From NCBI GenBank assembly GCA_019454045.1, contig SKCR01021437.1, positions 1 through 64,000 on the forward strand: 64,000 bases of DNA, in the 5' to 3' direction. The position numbers and the translations under genes are program-made. The stretch comes from Zanthoxylum bungeanum (Eukaryota; Streptophyta; Magnoliopsida; Sapindales; Rutaceae). Shown here one piece after another: positions 24,243-37,833 of this stretch (position 1 is its first letter; each line of letters begins with the position of its first letter). The notes below the pieces were generated by a model, which was given only the letters and a program-made list of their open reading frames with translations, was not told where the DNA came from and did no database searches.

Positions 24243-27200
24243 GGCCTATAGTCAATCACTCAAGTGTCCTACACCTGAACCATGTACGGTTCGCTCAAAC
24301 TTCTGCTGAGAAACAACTTTCGTCAGCGGATTTGCAATGTTATCATCTGATGCGTTTTATTCGATCATCACATCGCCACGATGTATGATCGAACGAATCA
24401 GATGAATTATTGAAGTACATACTTGGATCGTTGATGAGACCGTAATTCTTTAGCCTACGTTGTAGCCAGGCTCAGCTGCTAACAGAACTACTCCTAATCC
24501 AATTAGGATTATATAGATCCAAAATGCTTCTTTTGCTGCGTCAGCTGCATCAATGTTCCGCTTTTGTTATTTATTCGGCAATAATATCTTGCTTGGAAGA
24601 TTTCCAGCTCACTGTTCCATTATTCAAACTAATATGTACCCTTATTGCGACTTAAAGTCGTATTTGTCGGTTTGAAAACTTGCAGCGGTGAACCTAGTCA
24701 CCTCAAGTTCTCCTTTCCCCATATTTTAAGAACGCATCCTTAGTTCGTCTAAGATACTTAAGGATGTTCTTAACATCAATCCAGTGACCATCATCTGGAT
24801 TGACCTGATTGTGACTCCATGTGCTCAAAGCATATGAGACACCAGGTCACGTACATAACAAAACGTACGAACACTGAGAGAGTGTCAGCAGCTTTCTAGA
24901 TCTATCCTAGTAGATCTTTATTCTTAGAATAAAGCCTGCTTCTCCCAGGTATACCATGGAGAATTTTAATGAAAGCCAAGCTTTCACCGATTATATTATG
25001 GGAATGTTATTGCTAAAAAGCAATACATCATCAACTTATAAGACATTTATTGTCAGTGCGCTCCCACTAACCTTATTATATACACAAGAATCATATTCAT
25101 TTTGAATTAAATCATATACCATTATGATTACATCAAAACGCTGGTTCCAAGAACGTTATGCTTGCTTCTATCCATAAATGGATCGACTTAACTTGCAAAC
25201 CTTGTTTGCATGTTTTGCACGACAAAACCGTCATGATGTTACATACAAACATCCTCCAAAAGGTTTCCGTTTAAGGAAAGCGGTTTTGACGTACCATGTG
25301 CCATATTTCATAAATGAAATATGCAACATTAGCAAGCATGATCTGAATGGATTTAATCATCGCAACAGGTAAAAGGTTTCGTCGTAGTCGACACTATGTC
25401 ATGACGATACCTTTCTGTACAAGCCTAGCTATGTACATTTATATATTGCCATCCATGTATGTCTTCATTGAAGACACATTTAGTACCAATAGGCGCAATG
25501 CCTTCTGGTACATCAACCAGTGTCCAAACTTAGTTGGTATACATGGAATCCATTTCGGACTTCATGGCACTTTGCAATAAAATGAGTCGATACCTTGTAT
25601 CACTTCCTTATACGTAGCCGGTTTGTCTTCCTCAATAAAATTGATATCTACATGAGGTGAGATCATAAACCCATACCTACCAGGTTATTTTCTGACTCTC
25701 TCCGACCTACGCGGTTCTTGTGTATTCGAAGATTATTGGTACAATTTCATCCCTGATGAACTGTTGGTGTTCCGTGAGGATTAGGTGCCTGAAACAGTAT
25801 TACTCCGATTTTCATCGAGTTTTGCTTTTCTCCCACTTACCACTGGATTTAGGTATTCCTTTTAGGAAAACCGCATGCAGAGCAACATTTACATTGTTCT
25901 CTTGTGAGTTGTATAAGTACTATACTTTGGTTTCCCTAGGGCAACCTACAAATAGGCACTTATCCGATTTGGGTTCTAGTTTGGTACCATCCAAATATTT
26001 AATGTATGCCCAGCATTCCCAAATCTTCAGGAATGAGAAACCCGGTTTCTTTCCTGATCATATCTAATATGAAGTCCGTCTAACAGATTTTCATGGAACC
26101 TTATTCAAAATAAGTATTGCACTGTTTAAAGTGTATCCTCAAAAGGAAATTGGTAGCTCAAAGCGACTCATCATTAACCTTACCATGTCCAACAAAGTTC
26201 GGTTTCTCTGTTCGGACACACCATCAAATTGAGGTATCTCGGGAGGAGTCCATTGTGAAAGAATACCATACTCTTTCATGTAATCGAGAAACTTATTGCT
26301 CAAGTATTTTCCACCACGGTCCAACCGTAATGTTTTAATACTTTTACCGGTCTGTTTTCTTACTTCGTGTCGAAACTCTTTGAATTAGTCAAAAGTTTAT
26401 GGCTTATGTTTCATAAGATACACATAACCGTAACGCGATGCCACATCCGTAAAGGTTACGAAGTATTTATATCCACCTCTAGCCTAGCTAGACATGGGCC
26501 CACTTACGTCACTATGAACGATGGCTAACATATCGGTGGCACTTGTACTTTTACCAAGTAAAAGGTGTTTTAGGCACTTTGCCTAATTAACTAGATTCGT
26601 AGACATCATTTGAATTAGAATCAAATCTGTCCTAGTATCCACTCGTCGAAAGTGTGGATATACGAGTCTTGTTAATGTGTCACAGACAACAATGCCAGAA
26701 ATAAGTCTCTTCTGATTAATTCAGTTTGAGCTATTTGTTTGTCATGTTATATGTTTGAGATTCATTTATATTCGAAATATAAATACTGTTATTCACATCT
26801 TATGTGTTTATCTCAATATCATCTTTATAAACAAAACACTTAGTGTTCTAGAATATAAAGGTATACCCGCAACATGTTATACTAGATATAGAGATAATAT
26901 TTCTAGTCTAACTAGGTACATTATAACAGTTTCCTAATTTAAGTACATGCCCAAAGGGCAGTTCCAAAACTTAGGTTTCTACGGCCAAAATAGTGACTCT
27001 CGTCCCGTTTCCGACTCATAGGTCGATCTCAACTGAAGCCAGTCTCTGCTAATCAGCAGATCCCACACATCAGTACATATGTTTATGTACCACATCCAGT
27101 ATCTAAAATCCAATTTTAAACCAGCAGTGGACATGTTTATAACAAACATACCTGAAGTCGGAGCCTTGCCCGTCTTCACTTCCTTCATGTCTGCCTTGTC

Positions 27201-27790
27201 CATACGGCAGTCACGCTTCCAGTGACCCCGTTTGCCACAGTTTAGGCAGACATGTTGGGATATGTCCTTTGTCTTCTTAGAAGGCTGTGACGATATTACC
27301 TTTGCCCCTTTTCACATCCTTAGAAGTCTTCGGCCAAGCCTAGACCTTCTGGGATGTAGAAGTAAGATGTGCCTTGCGCTTCTTGCCCTTTTGCAAGCTC
27401 TGGCTCTGTATCCTTGAGCATAGCCATTAACTCTCCAAGAGTTTTCTTTTGCAATTAGTACTTCTAAGATATAAGAATAGATCTATGAAGATCCTTCAAT
27501 TTCAATATCATACTACAAGGATCTAATCCTTAGTTCTGACGAAGAAATAATGAGTCATTGCGGCAAGCATAACAGATTGAGCACTAAAGTTATCATCACC
27601 GTGAGTCTTCCAAAGCTCATGCTCCACTATTTGCTCAACTCCGGGTTCAGACCCGAGATGTCACTCTATCAAATAAAATAACTTCTTGGCTCCCAGGACT
27701 ATCCTGAGGTTCTTTTCCATTCTAGAAAATTATGCCGTTAAAGACATTTTCACCTAGGATTATGTTCTTTGACACTAATCTTTCAAGTTA
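24243..27790 (-). pseudogene. E1 degenerate gag-pol
   Basis: In coding order from the right, the gag start region is near 27775 and is followed by a gag carrying a deletion relative to E2 (27700-27260). The zinc knuckle C-L-N-C-G-K-R-G-H-W-K-R-D-C lies at 27207-27248. The protease region (27203-26979) contains ICTDVWDL. Integrase pieces (about 26500-26139) include LSNKFLDYMKEYGILSQW and QRNRTLLDMVR. RT contains VDDVLL near 25040 with the preceding tyrosine codon replaced by a stop. The RNase H end is near 24245. Stops and frameshifts occur throughout. It matches E2 pol piece by piece, so identification is secure although nothing is functional. Confidence 0.85.
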
Positions 27791-30072
27791 TCTTATTGCT
27801 ATAGTCCAACTATCCAATCAACGATTTCGGGTACAATCAAATATAATGATTACTATAGTCTAACTATATAATCAACTATTATTTGATTGGTTAAATTCAA
27901 ATATATGATTACTATAATCCAATTATATAACCAACTATAAATGAAGTAGTTTGAATACAGTTCAACTGTTCAATTAAAACAACAATTGAATATTAGTCCA
28001 ACTAATATTTTATAAATTTTTTATGACGAAAAAAATGAAATGAGCGCGTATTGGCAAGTATCTAAATGAAATTGCAAATTTAATACTGCCTCCCACTATT
28101 TTTCGGCGAGCTCTAAACCCTCTGTGGAGTACTCGGGAAAGCTAGTTTCCTAGTGGGCTAGGATCCCGTTAAATAACACACAACCTTGACTTGGGCCAAC
28201 TAGTGTAGATCTCTAAGATCAATTGGATCTCATCCAATTCCTAGATCCAGTTGGTGGACTTCCAAGTCCGAAACATATATCCAATATATGCCAATATATC
28301 CGATATATTCCCTAACATTTTTCCTCTGAATCAACTAAGCCTTGGCTTTGGCTCAACAAGCTTAATGAAACCAATTAAGCGTGACCCATTGACAGTCAGA
28401 AAGCTTCGTAATCGAGGCCGATGAACAAGAAGTGATCTTGACTTTGGCCAACAAATCACAACTTTCCCAAGGCGTACGATATGGAACAAAGCTTTCATGA
28501 TTCAAACACATCCGCGATGGACAAAGGTCTTGGCTTTGGCCAACAAACCAGTGCCAATCTTGGATCTTGAGAGAGAATCACTCAATGGAAGGAAAAACGA
28601 TTAATATTTGATTGAGGGTTTTTTTTTTTTGCGTAAATTGGCAACCAATTTATTATCTTTAATTAGGTCTCATCATACACCCTTAAGCATGCATTCTAAA
28701 AGCATAATAAGGCGCGATAAAATTTAATAATGATATGCGGATGGATATACAACAAACTTGTTCCTAGAACAAATCTCTCACTTTCCTCTCTCCCGCTAGA
28801 ACTATTCATACTTCTACCCAATTACATAATACTTTAAAGAAACCTTATTTACATTGAATGAATATGTGAGAAGAGAAATACAATGAGAAAAGAGGTAATA
28901 GGGGACACACAGGTCAATTTAATAAATTCTAAATTTATTACAACAATTTCAAAATTGCCCTCACCCTTCTAATATCCATCTGATATACATTATTCATACA
29001 TACATCCAAGTATTCACACAAAGCATGTTATCAATCAATCTAATCCAATTAATTAATCTTTAAATTAATGACCATCAAATGTTCAAACAACGATTTGATT
29101 TGTGCGAGTCCAACTCGTTTAAGAATAAATACTCAAAGTAAGTATTCTTGAATTATATCAAACTACAATTTTAAATCCAATTTAAATTATATTCAATACT
29201 AATTCATATTTAATTCCAAATTAAATAATTACATTTTCAATAGTGCCTTTTAGACTTGGATTCCAAATCCAATCTTAACGGGTCTCAAAGGCCCAATTAT
29301 TATCCAATACTATTCAATTAAAGTCCAATGGGCTTTCAATTAATTCTTAAGGCATGTGCTTTGGCAATTATGGGTCAAACCCAAGATGCCAAGGCCCAAT
29401 TAGGAATCGCCCTATGTCAAAAATCAATTTAGGCCCATTAGGCCCAATTAAAATTTTAAAGGCCCAATTATCATATTTGGACTTTATGGAAATGGTTTTA
29501 GGCCCAATTGGATCCTAACAATTATCCTAAACCAAACTTGGCCCAACCAAGCCCATTAAGCCCAAATACAACAATTAAATTAATTCATTATTCCAAATTA
29601 CAAATTAATTCAATTCAAGTGCAATTACATAATTAATTAATTAATCTAATGCTTCCAAAACACTAATTAATTCAATTAATCATGCTCATCATTTTCAATT
29701 CATGTCCAACACAAATTGAAGCAAAATCAATTCTAAAACATGCTTCAAACTCATGGCAAAGGCATACAAAAATCATTCAATTTCATTTCAATCCAATTTA
29801 AATCAACATTCAATATTTCTATCATCCCAACAACACATCCAATAAGTCAAATTTCAAAAATTCCCATGAGCTTATTCTAGGGTATATTCGGCCAAGCATG
29901 TGAATTTGGGGAAAATTAATCTAATCAATTTTTCACAAAATCAATGACATACAAATCCAATTAAACATCATCCAAGCTCAATCAAATCATTAATTTAAGA
30001 AAATCAAGCTCCAAACACAAAATTCCCAAATTAAAGTTTAAGAACCCTAGAATCAAATCAAGCTTAGATCTC
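27791..30072 (-). other. E1 untranslated leader
   Basis: Non-coding region between the primer site and gag, AT-rich, with a T tract at about 28621-28632. It aligns with the E2 leader (35652-37833) in reverse, including the TTGGCCAA-containing segments near 28435-28545. No gene is seen. Confidence 0.75.
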
Positions 30073-30084
30073 GCTCTGATACCA
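30073..30084 (-). other. E1 primer-binding site (tRNA-Met type)
   Basis: The minus strand reads TGGTATCAGAGC one base inside the 5' LTR. This is the standard plant copia primer site complementary to initiator tRNA-Met. Confidence 0.92.
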
Positions 30085-30085
30085 T

Positions 30086-32051
30086 TGTTAGTGTTCCTAG
30101 AACATGTCAAGATCTTCTAAGAGTGATTTGTGTGTGAATAAATCAAAAGAGTTGCGGAATTACTCACATTGATCGGTAGAGAAGTTCAAAACTTTTTCTT
30201 CTTTGTTGGATGTAATGGAAGCTCCAAGCTTTGTGTTTGCATTCCAAACTCATGGATTGGTTTCCCTATCACCTTCATTTGTCTCTTTAATGTTCTAGCA
30301 ATGTAGAATTTTGAAACAAAATTCCATGGGAGAGAGCTAGTATGCTCGTCAATATGAGAGGAAGAGAGAGATGAAGAAGTTTGATATTTTAGATTTCTAA
30401 AATCTATTACCAAAAAATCAACCAACAAAAAGTGTATATCCTTTTCAAAAAGAATTACCAAGTGTGTTGGACAAGTTAGCTTTTAAAGCTTCCAACCACT
30501 TCCATCACCAAAAAGGTGACTAGTGATGTAAGCTGGTGGGCCCCACTTGAATTCAAAAATCAAGTGGATTGCTCAACACACTTCGGGCTCGGATTCACTT
30601 AATCTGATTAAATGAATTTTCCGTCGCAACGTAATTAAATCTAATTTAATTAAATAATAATGCCTAGCAAAATTATTACGGAGTCGCTTACGAATTAATC
30701 CCAAATTAATTCGTTCGCTTGAATTAAAGTCCAATTTAATTCCGCATTGAAATCTAATTTCAATTAATATATCTAATATATTATTTTAGCCCAATTAAAT
30801 AAATTAAATAGAAAAATCCAATTTAACTATTAAATTTATTTTTCCGATTAATTCCAAATTAATCGCGTTCTCTCCTCTCGATGAATTTAATCCCAGATAA
30901 ATTCTCGACGCAATTAATCCCAGATTAATTCTTTCTTTTGATAATCAATTCCCAAATTAATTATCACCGTAATTAATCCCAGATTAATTTTCTCTCTATA
31001 ATTAATCCTAGATTAATTCTGTTCGAGTCAATGTCATCGGTGAATCTTTGGGAAGCGACCCAAGAGATCCCTGGATATGTTGGCAGTAAATACGGTTATC
31101 AGAATATCCGAATATGTGCATACCTGGTACCACGTTCTTACCGATTTACAAGACTGGTTGGCTTCTAGCAAAGCACCTTGCCTACCCAATTCTCCAAATA
31201 TTCTTTAAAGGAATATGTAATCTTTGTCAGGCGTAGTATACGTAGTATTGTGTATTACGATCCAGTATCGATATCACATGCTAGGCCCTAGGATGGAATT
31301 TTCTGCCCCCTACGAAAACATATATCATCTCTCTGTAACTAGTCTCTATAATCGGATAATCATGACCTAGTCATATTGTCCCAATGACTGCAGTACTAAG
31401 AGTACTAGTTCCGTATCATGCGTGATCATCATCTCCATATGACTGAAGTGATACTTCCATCTTGACATCACACCCAATACACTACGACTCTCAGTATACC
31501 CAGAAGAGGCGTACACAGAACCTGTTAAAGCCCCAGACTACCAAAACCAAAGTATATTGATTGTCGCAAGTATCAGCGATGCAAGTCTCAGGTTAAGACC
31601 AAATACACCTACCCTGATTCGGATTCCCATAGACACATAGTCATACTACCAATGGGATTCCGAGGGGTCTATCCAGAGCTAAGCTGTTCCGTACCATCGG
31701 TAAACAGAACCTCCTATTACACTTGCATGAGTATCCAATACCCAAATATATGAGAACTATGCCATTATGCCTCCATAATGCGCACAAGTGTAATACTAGC
31801 ATATTCCGCATTATCGATGTCTTTTCTCGATAATACTACGACTAGGTATATTTAATGATTAAACCTCAGTGGATTAATATTGTCTCATATCTTATTAATC
31901 CGGTACTAATCATATGGACTTTTATCATTTATATATATAGGTAATTAATTACAAATGATAAAAGAGCAATTTCCTTTGTCACATAGTTAATTTGTACAAC
32001 AACATCATGTTCTGTACAAATAGTGATGCTATGGGTCATACTTGTCCAACA
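30086..32051 (-). repeat. E1 5' LTR
   Basis: Plus-strand view TGTTAGTGTTCC...TTGTCCAACA, followed by TGCCC. It matches the left LTR with scattered substitutions and small indels. Confidence 0.93.
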
Positions 32052-33714
32052 TGCCCAGCCCACCTAGTAAGCAATAAAAGCGTCAGCATGATTAATCATT
32101 TCAGTATGTCTTTTAGACATACCTATACAATGTATTCTTCTCCATTGATTTTTCGATGAGATTTTCGTATGCCAAGGTTTGGAATGATCCCCAAAACTTG
32201 ACTGTCACCTTCCTGCACAACATTTGAAACACATCTCATCAATCCAAGATTATCATTGTCATATACTAAGTGCATGTTTCTTCCACCATAAATCTACCCA
32301 ATTCTTTTACAGCCTTAACAAATTCTAGTTTAGTTTCAACGCTAGTTCCATAAAATACACAGATATTAGTGACTCGTCGTGTTAAAGATTCTACATTTTT
32401 GCTCTCTCTCTTATTTGGATGTGTCGAAGAGATAAATGACGATCTTAATTTATGGATCCTAAAAAAGGGTGAGTAATAAAAGTACTAGTACATGTAAAAT
32501 GATAATTGTCAGATAAATAGTTAAATAGATCGTGAAAGTTAAAATTTTGGATACTGTCCGCAAAATTAAAGGAAAAGAAACAAAATAGTAAATTAAAGTA
32601 AATCAAATAGTAATTTAAAGGAAAAGAAATCAAAGCAATAAATTGAAACAATATGTACTGGTAGTTGTGATTGTGGCTCACATCTTCCTATGGTTTTACG
32701 TCCAGTAATGACTTAAATGCCCTCTATGGGTCGATGATATACTTCTCATCCAATTTCTTATAAATTGGCAAACATGATCTCTTAAAGTCAGATTCCCAGA
32801 CTATATTGTTGTCTTTCTTTTTGAAATTGTGTATGCAAATTGCGAATCACTCGGTGAACATGTCCACTATGATGCATCTCAAGAGTCAATGATATATCAT
32901 CTAAAGACTCCTTACTAAAGCATCTTTAATGAATTCAATTTTATCTTTGTGATTGTTAGACACCATTTCTAAAGAACGACAACGAGTGTTGCACGTCCAG
33001 TGTGCACATTTATAACAAACACCTAATTGTTTAGCACTTCGTTTCTTAGCATATGTGTTTTTCCCTAAACTAGGCATGTAAAAAATGAAAGAGTCAGATG
33101 ACTCACCTGCCAAGCGAACTCTTGCTTCAATTACCCAACAAATATCACTACGAATACCATGGATCATAAGAAGCCTCATTCTTTCGATACGTGCTTTGTA
33201 AATTTTCATCAGAGAATTTTGGGGGAGAGAAGGAAAATGATTGTGGAATTTTGCAAGAGTTTTTTCCATGCCTTGATTGTAAGGTATCAGTAATTTTAGG
33301 AAATTGAAAGAACCGACTTAGAGTTATAAAGTACCGTTATCCGCTGTTTAACTAGGGTGCAAGATTCTGACAAAAAGAGAAAAGGAAAAAATACTGTAAA
33401 ACTCAAGAATAAAATGAAAATTAGACAAATACAAAATAGAAGAAAAGAAAATACATTAATCACAGTGTATTGGGTTTAAAAGGAAGAAAGATTCTTGAAA
33501 ATTTGAACACTCCAAAAATGATTTCAAACGTTGTTCATTCACTTTAAATACATCACAATCCCTAGGATTCTCAATGTCAAAAGCTCCAAATGGGTAAACG
33601 TGCTTCACAATAAAGGGCCACTCCATTTAAATTTCAATTTTCCAGGAAATAATGAAAACGAGAATTATAAAGTAAAATATTTTGACCAATTTCAAATATG
33701 TTTCGTGAAATTTG
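32052..33714 (-). pseudogene. Athila-like element piece: integrase C terminus and downstream ORF
   Basis: From 33714 leftwards the minus strand codes for the integrase tail: RNIFEIGQNILLYNSR, then WPFIVKHVYPFGAFDIENP and FKVNEQRLKSFLE, typical of the chromodomain-less end of Athila/Tat integrase. Further left, 33269-32901 is a 122-codon ORF starting MEKTLAKFHNHFPSLP with a Cys/His-rich patch (CYKCAHWTCNTRC). I do not recognise this ORF, and it lies where env-like or accessory ORFs sit. TSD bases of E1 and E2 bound the piece. Confidence 0.7.
33710..33714 (+). other. Target-site duplication ATTTG, left copy, of E2
   Basis: ATTTG here and at 46329-46333 flank E2 directly outside its TG...CA ends. 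Confidence 0.9.
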
Positions 33715-35651
33715 TGTTGGACAATTATGACCCATATCGTCACTATTTGTAAACGACATTGTGGTTTTTGTACAAATTAACTATGTGACAAAGGAAATTA
33801 CTATTTTATCATTTTGTAATTAGATTACTTGAATATATATAAATGATAAAAAGTCCTTATGATTAGTTCCAGATTAATAAGATATGAGACAATATCAATC
33901 CACAAAGGTTTACTAATTAAATATCCCTAGTCGTTGTATTATCGAGACTGGACATCGATAATGCAGAATAGACTAGTATTGCACTTGTGCGTGTTATGGA
34001 AGCGTAACATCATAGTTCTCATATATTTAAGTATTAGATACTTATGTAAGTGTGATATGAGGTTTTGTTTGCCGATGGTACGGAAACAGCTTCGCTCTGG
34101 ATAGACCCCTCAGAATCTCATTGGTAGTATGACTATGTGTCTATGGGAATCCGATTCAAGGTATGTGTATTTGGTCTTAACCTGAGACTTGCATCGGTAA
34201 TACTTGCGACAATCAATATGCTTTGGTTTTGGTCGTCCGGGGCTTTAACAGGTTCTGTGTATGCCTCTTCTGGGTTTATTGAGAATCGTAGTGTATTGGG
34301 TGTGATGTCAAGACGGAAGTATCACTTCAGTCATATGGAAATGATGATCACGCAGGGATACAGAACTAGTACTCTATTATGTTGCAACTATCGGGATAAT
34401 ATGACAATGTTATGATTATTCGATTAAAGAGACTAGTTGCTTGTGATCCGATATATGCTTCTTACGGGGCAGACACTATTCCAGCCTCAGGCCTTACATG
34501 TGACATCTGATACTGGATTACAATACGCAATACTACGTATACTACGCCTGGCAAAGATTATATATTCCTTAAAGAATATTTCTGGATAATTGGGTTGGCA
34601 CGACGCTTTGCTAGAATCAAACCATGTCTTGTAAATCGGTAAGAACGTGGTACGAGGTACACACGTATTCAGATAGTCCGACGACCGGATTTTCTGCCAA
34701 CATATCCAGGGATCTCATGGGTCGCTTCCCGAAGATTCACCGATGACGTTTGACTCGAACATAATTAATCTGGGATTAATTAGAAGATAGATAGAAAATT
34801 AATCTGTGATAATTACGACAAGAATTTATCTGGGATAAAATTCGAATAGAAGAGAGAGAACTCTTAATTTGGAATTAATTTCATTTAATATATTCGATAT
34901 ATTAAATGAAATTAGATTTCTAAGCGGAATTAAAATTGGATTTTAATTCGGCAAACGAATTAATTTAAAATTAATTCGTAAGCGGCTTACGTAATAATTT
35001 GCGAGGTATTATTATTTAATTAAATTTGATTTAATTAAGTCGCAACGGAAAATTCGTTAATTTGGAATTAACGAACCCGAGCCCAGAATGTGTTTGCGGG
35101 CCCACTCGAATTTGAATTAAAGTGGGGCCCACATCAATTCACATCACAAGTCAACTTCATCACTTTTAGTTGATGGAAGTTAATAGTTGGTGATGACTTG
35201 TATATTACACTTCCTTATTTTATTTTAAAAGTTGAATGACCTTTACCAAACTTTTAGATTTGGTATATGTTTTTGATTTTTGGAAAATCATTTCACCTTT
35301 TACACTTAACACAAAAAAATAAAACTCTCTCTATCACAAACCCTCAATGCCGCGAGCCTCCCTCTCCGAGAAGAAAATTTATTGCAATTTTTTCTTAAAG
35401 CTAACACTTCCAAGGAGCAAACAAAGGTGTTAGGGAAACTTTCACATTGAGCTTGGAATCAAAGTTCAAGGCTTGGAGCTACACCATTCATACAAAGAGG
35501 AGCTTGGAGCACTATACAAATGAGCAAAAGTTTTGAACTTTCCTACATCCAAGAAACCGATCAAAGTGAGTATATTTTCCGCTATCTTACTTTGTGTATT
35601 CACATCTTTTATGCTTAAATAGATCATGGCATGTTCTTAGAGAACCCAACA
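33715..35651 (+). repeat. E2 5' LTR
   Basis: Begins TGTTGGACAATTATGACCC and ends GAGAACCCAACA. It is followed by ATGGTATCATGAGCC, an initiator-tRNA primer site with an inserted base. It aligns end to end with 44392-46328 and, in reverse, with the E1 LTRs. Confidence 0.94.
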
Positions 35652-37833
35652 ATGGTATCATGAGCCAAATTAAACATGAAATATATTAGGGTTCATAATC
35701 TTGAATTTGGGTATTTTTGCTTGGAGCATGATTTTATCAAATTGATTTGTTTGAGTATGCTTAGATTATGATAACTTAGAGTTTGCATGATTAATTTTAT
35801 GAAAAATTGATTAGATTAATTTTTCCCAAATTTAGTGGCTTGGCCGAATGTGATGGAGCCCTAATGTCGTGGTGATTTTTGAATTTTAGACCATTGGATG
35901 TGTTTAAAATGCCGAGTATATTGATTGTGATTTAATTGGATTGAAATCAAAATCGGATAAAAATGCCAATATTGCCGTGACTTAAAGAAACATGTTAGAG
36001 TTGATTTTGCTTCAATTATGTTGGACATGAATTGAAAATGATTAAGCATGATTAATTAATTAAATTGGTGTTTTGGAAATGTTAATTTAACTAATTAATT
36101 ATGGCTTATACACTTTAATTAAATAAATTGTGATATTTGGAATATTGGATTTAATTAATTAGGCTTAAATTTGGAATTGGGCTAAAATTGTTATTATTCT
36201 TATTTAGCAATGTGCTTGTTGGGCCAAATTGGTTTAGGACAATTGGATTGGATCCAAATTGGGCCTAAAACCATTCCATAAAGTCCAAATATAATAAATG
36301 GGCCTTTTAAATTTAATTGGGCTAATGGGCCTAGGCCGAAATTATTTTATGGCAAATATGGTGATTCCTTTATTGGGTCTTGGCATTTGGGTTTGACCCA
36401 TATTGGTCAAAGCCCATGCCTTATGAATTAATTAAAAGCCCATTGGACTTTAATTAAATAAACATTGGATGTTAATTGGGCCTTTGAGACCCATTAAGAT
36501 TAGATTTAGAATCTAAGTCGTAAAGGCACATTAATAAAGTGTAATTATTTAATTTAGAATTAAATACGAATTAGTATTGAATACAAATTAAATCGGATTT
36601 AAAATTGTAGTTCGATATAATTCAAGAATTCGCACTTTGAGTACTTATTCTTAAACGAGTTAACTCGCGCAAATCAAATCGTTGTTTAAACATTGGATGA
36701 TCACTTAATTCAAAGATTAATTATTGGATTAGATTGATTAAATAACATGCCTTGTGTGAATACATGGATGTATTGTATGAATAATGTACATCGGATGGAT
36801 ATTAGATGGGTGAAGGCAATTTTGGAAATTATTGTAATAAATTTAGAATTTATTAAATTGGACCTGCGTGTCCAGCCTTTATCTCTTGACTCTTTGTAAT
36901 TCTCTTCTCACCAATTCCCCTCAATGTTAATGAGGTTTCTTTATTGTATTATGTAATGGGTAGAAGTTAGAATAGTACTAGCCGGGGAGAGGAATTGAGT
37001 GATTTATTCTAGGAACAATTTGTTAAGTATCCATCCGCATATCATTATTATTTAAATTCGCGCCTTATTATGCTTTTAGAATGCATGCTTAAGGGTGTAT
37101 GATGAGACCTAATCAAAGATAATAAATTGGTTGCCAATTTACGCAAAAAAAACCCTCAAACAAATATCAAGCGATTTCCTTCCATTGAGTGGTTATTTCT
37201 CAAGATCCAAGATTGGCATTCGTTTGTTGGCCAAAGTCAAGATCAATGTCCATCGCGGATGTGTTTGAACCACGAAAGCTTTGTTCCATATCGCATGTCT
37301 TGGGCAAGTTGTGATTTGTTGGCCAAAGTCAAGGTCACTCCTTGTTCATCGACATGGATTATAAAGCTTTCCAAGGTCAATGGGTCCCGCTTAACTGGAA
37401 TCAGTAAGCTTGTTGAGCCAAAGCCAATGCTTAGTTGATATATATTGGCATATATATTGTATATATGTTTCGGACTTGGAGGTCCACCTATCGGATCTAG
37501 AAATTGGATAAGATCCAATTGATCTTAGAGATCTACCTAGTTAAATATCATACAGCTTGTTGGCCAAAGTCAAGGTTGTGTGTTATTTAACGGGATCCTA
37601 GCCCACTAGGAAACTAGGTTTCCCGAGTACTCAACAGAGGTTAGAGGCTCGCCGAAAAATACTGGGAGGCCATATTGAATTTGCAATTTCGTTCAAATAC
37701 TTGGCATTACGCGCTTTCAAATTATTTCGTCATTTTATGTATTTATTAGTTGGACTAATATTTTATTATTTCTTGTAACAGTTGGACTGTACCCAAAAAT
37801 CGTTAATTGAATAGTTAGACTATTACAATTAAG
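35652..37833 (+). other. E2 untranslated leader
   Basis: It starts with the altered primer site (35653-35666) and is AT-rich up to about 37100. It then contains three copies of TTGGCCAAAGTCAAG (near 37227, 37320 and 37560) before the gag start. The same region in reverse is found in E1. No gene is seen; short ORFs here are not conserved in E1. Confidence 0.75.

Larger units (their letters stand above)
22265..32051 (-). mobile_element. Copia LTR retrotransposon E1 (Angela/Tork-like), complete but decayed
   Basis: The element has two near-identical LTRs of about 1.97 kb and a 5-bp target duplication TGCCC. The tRNA-Met primer site lies next to the right LTR (30073-30084, minus-strand TGGTATCAGAGC), and the polypurine tract AAATGGGAGAT lies next to the left LTR. 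It therefore reads right to left. Internal homology to E2 in LTR, leader, gag and pol shows that the two are one family. The coding region is broken throughout and gag has an internal deletion relative to E2. Confidence 0.93.

Noticed and set aside
30073..30084. tRNA-Met-like sequence
   Set aside because: Only 12 bases complementary to the tRNA end are present. It is a primer-binding site, not a tRNA gene, and the same holds for 56000-56011.
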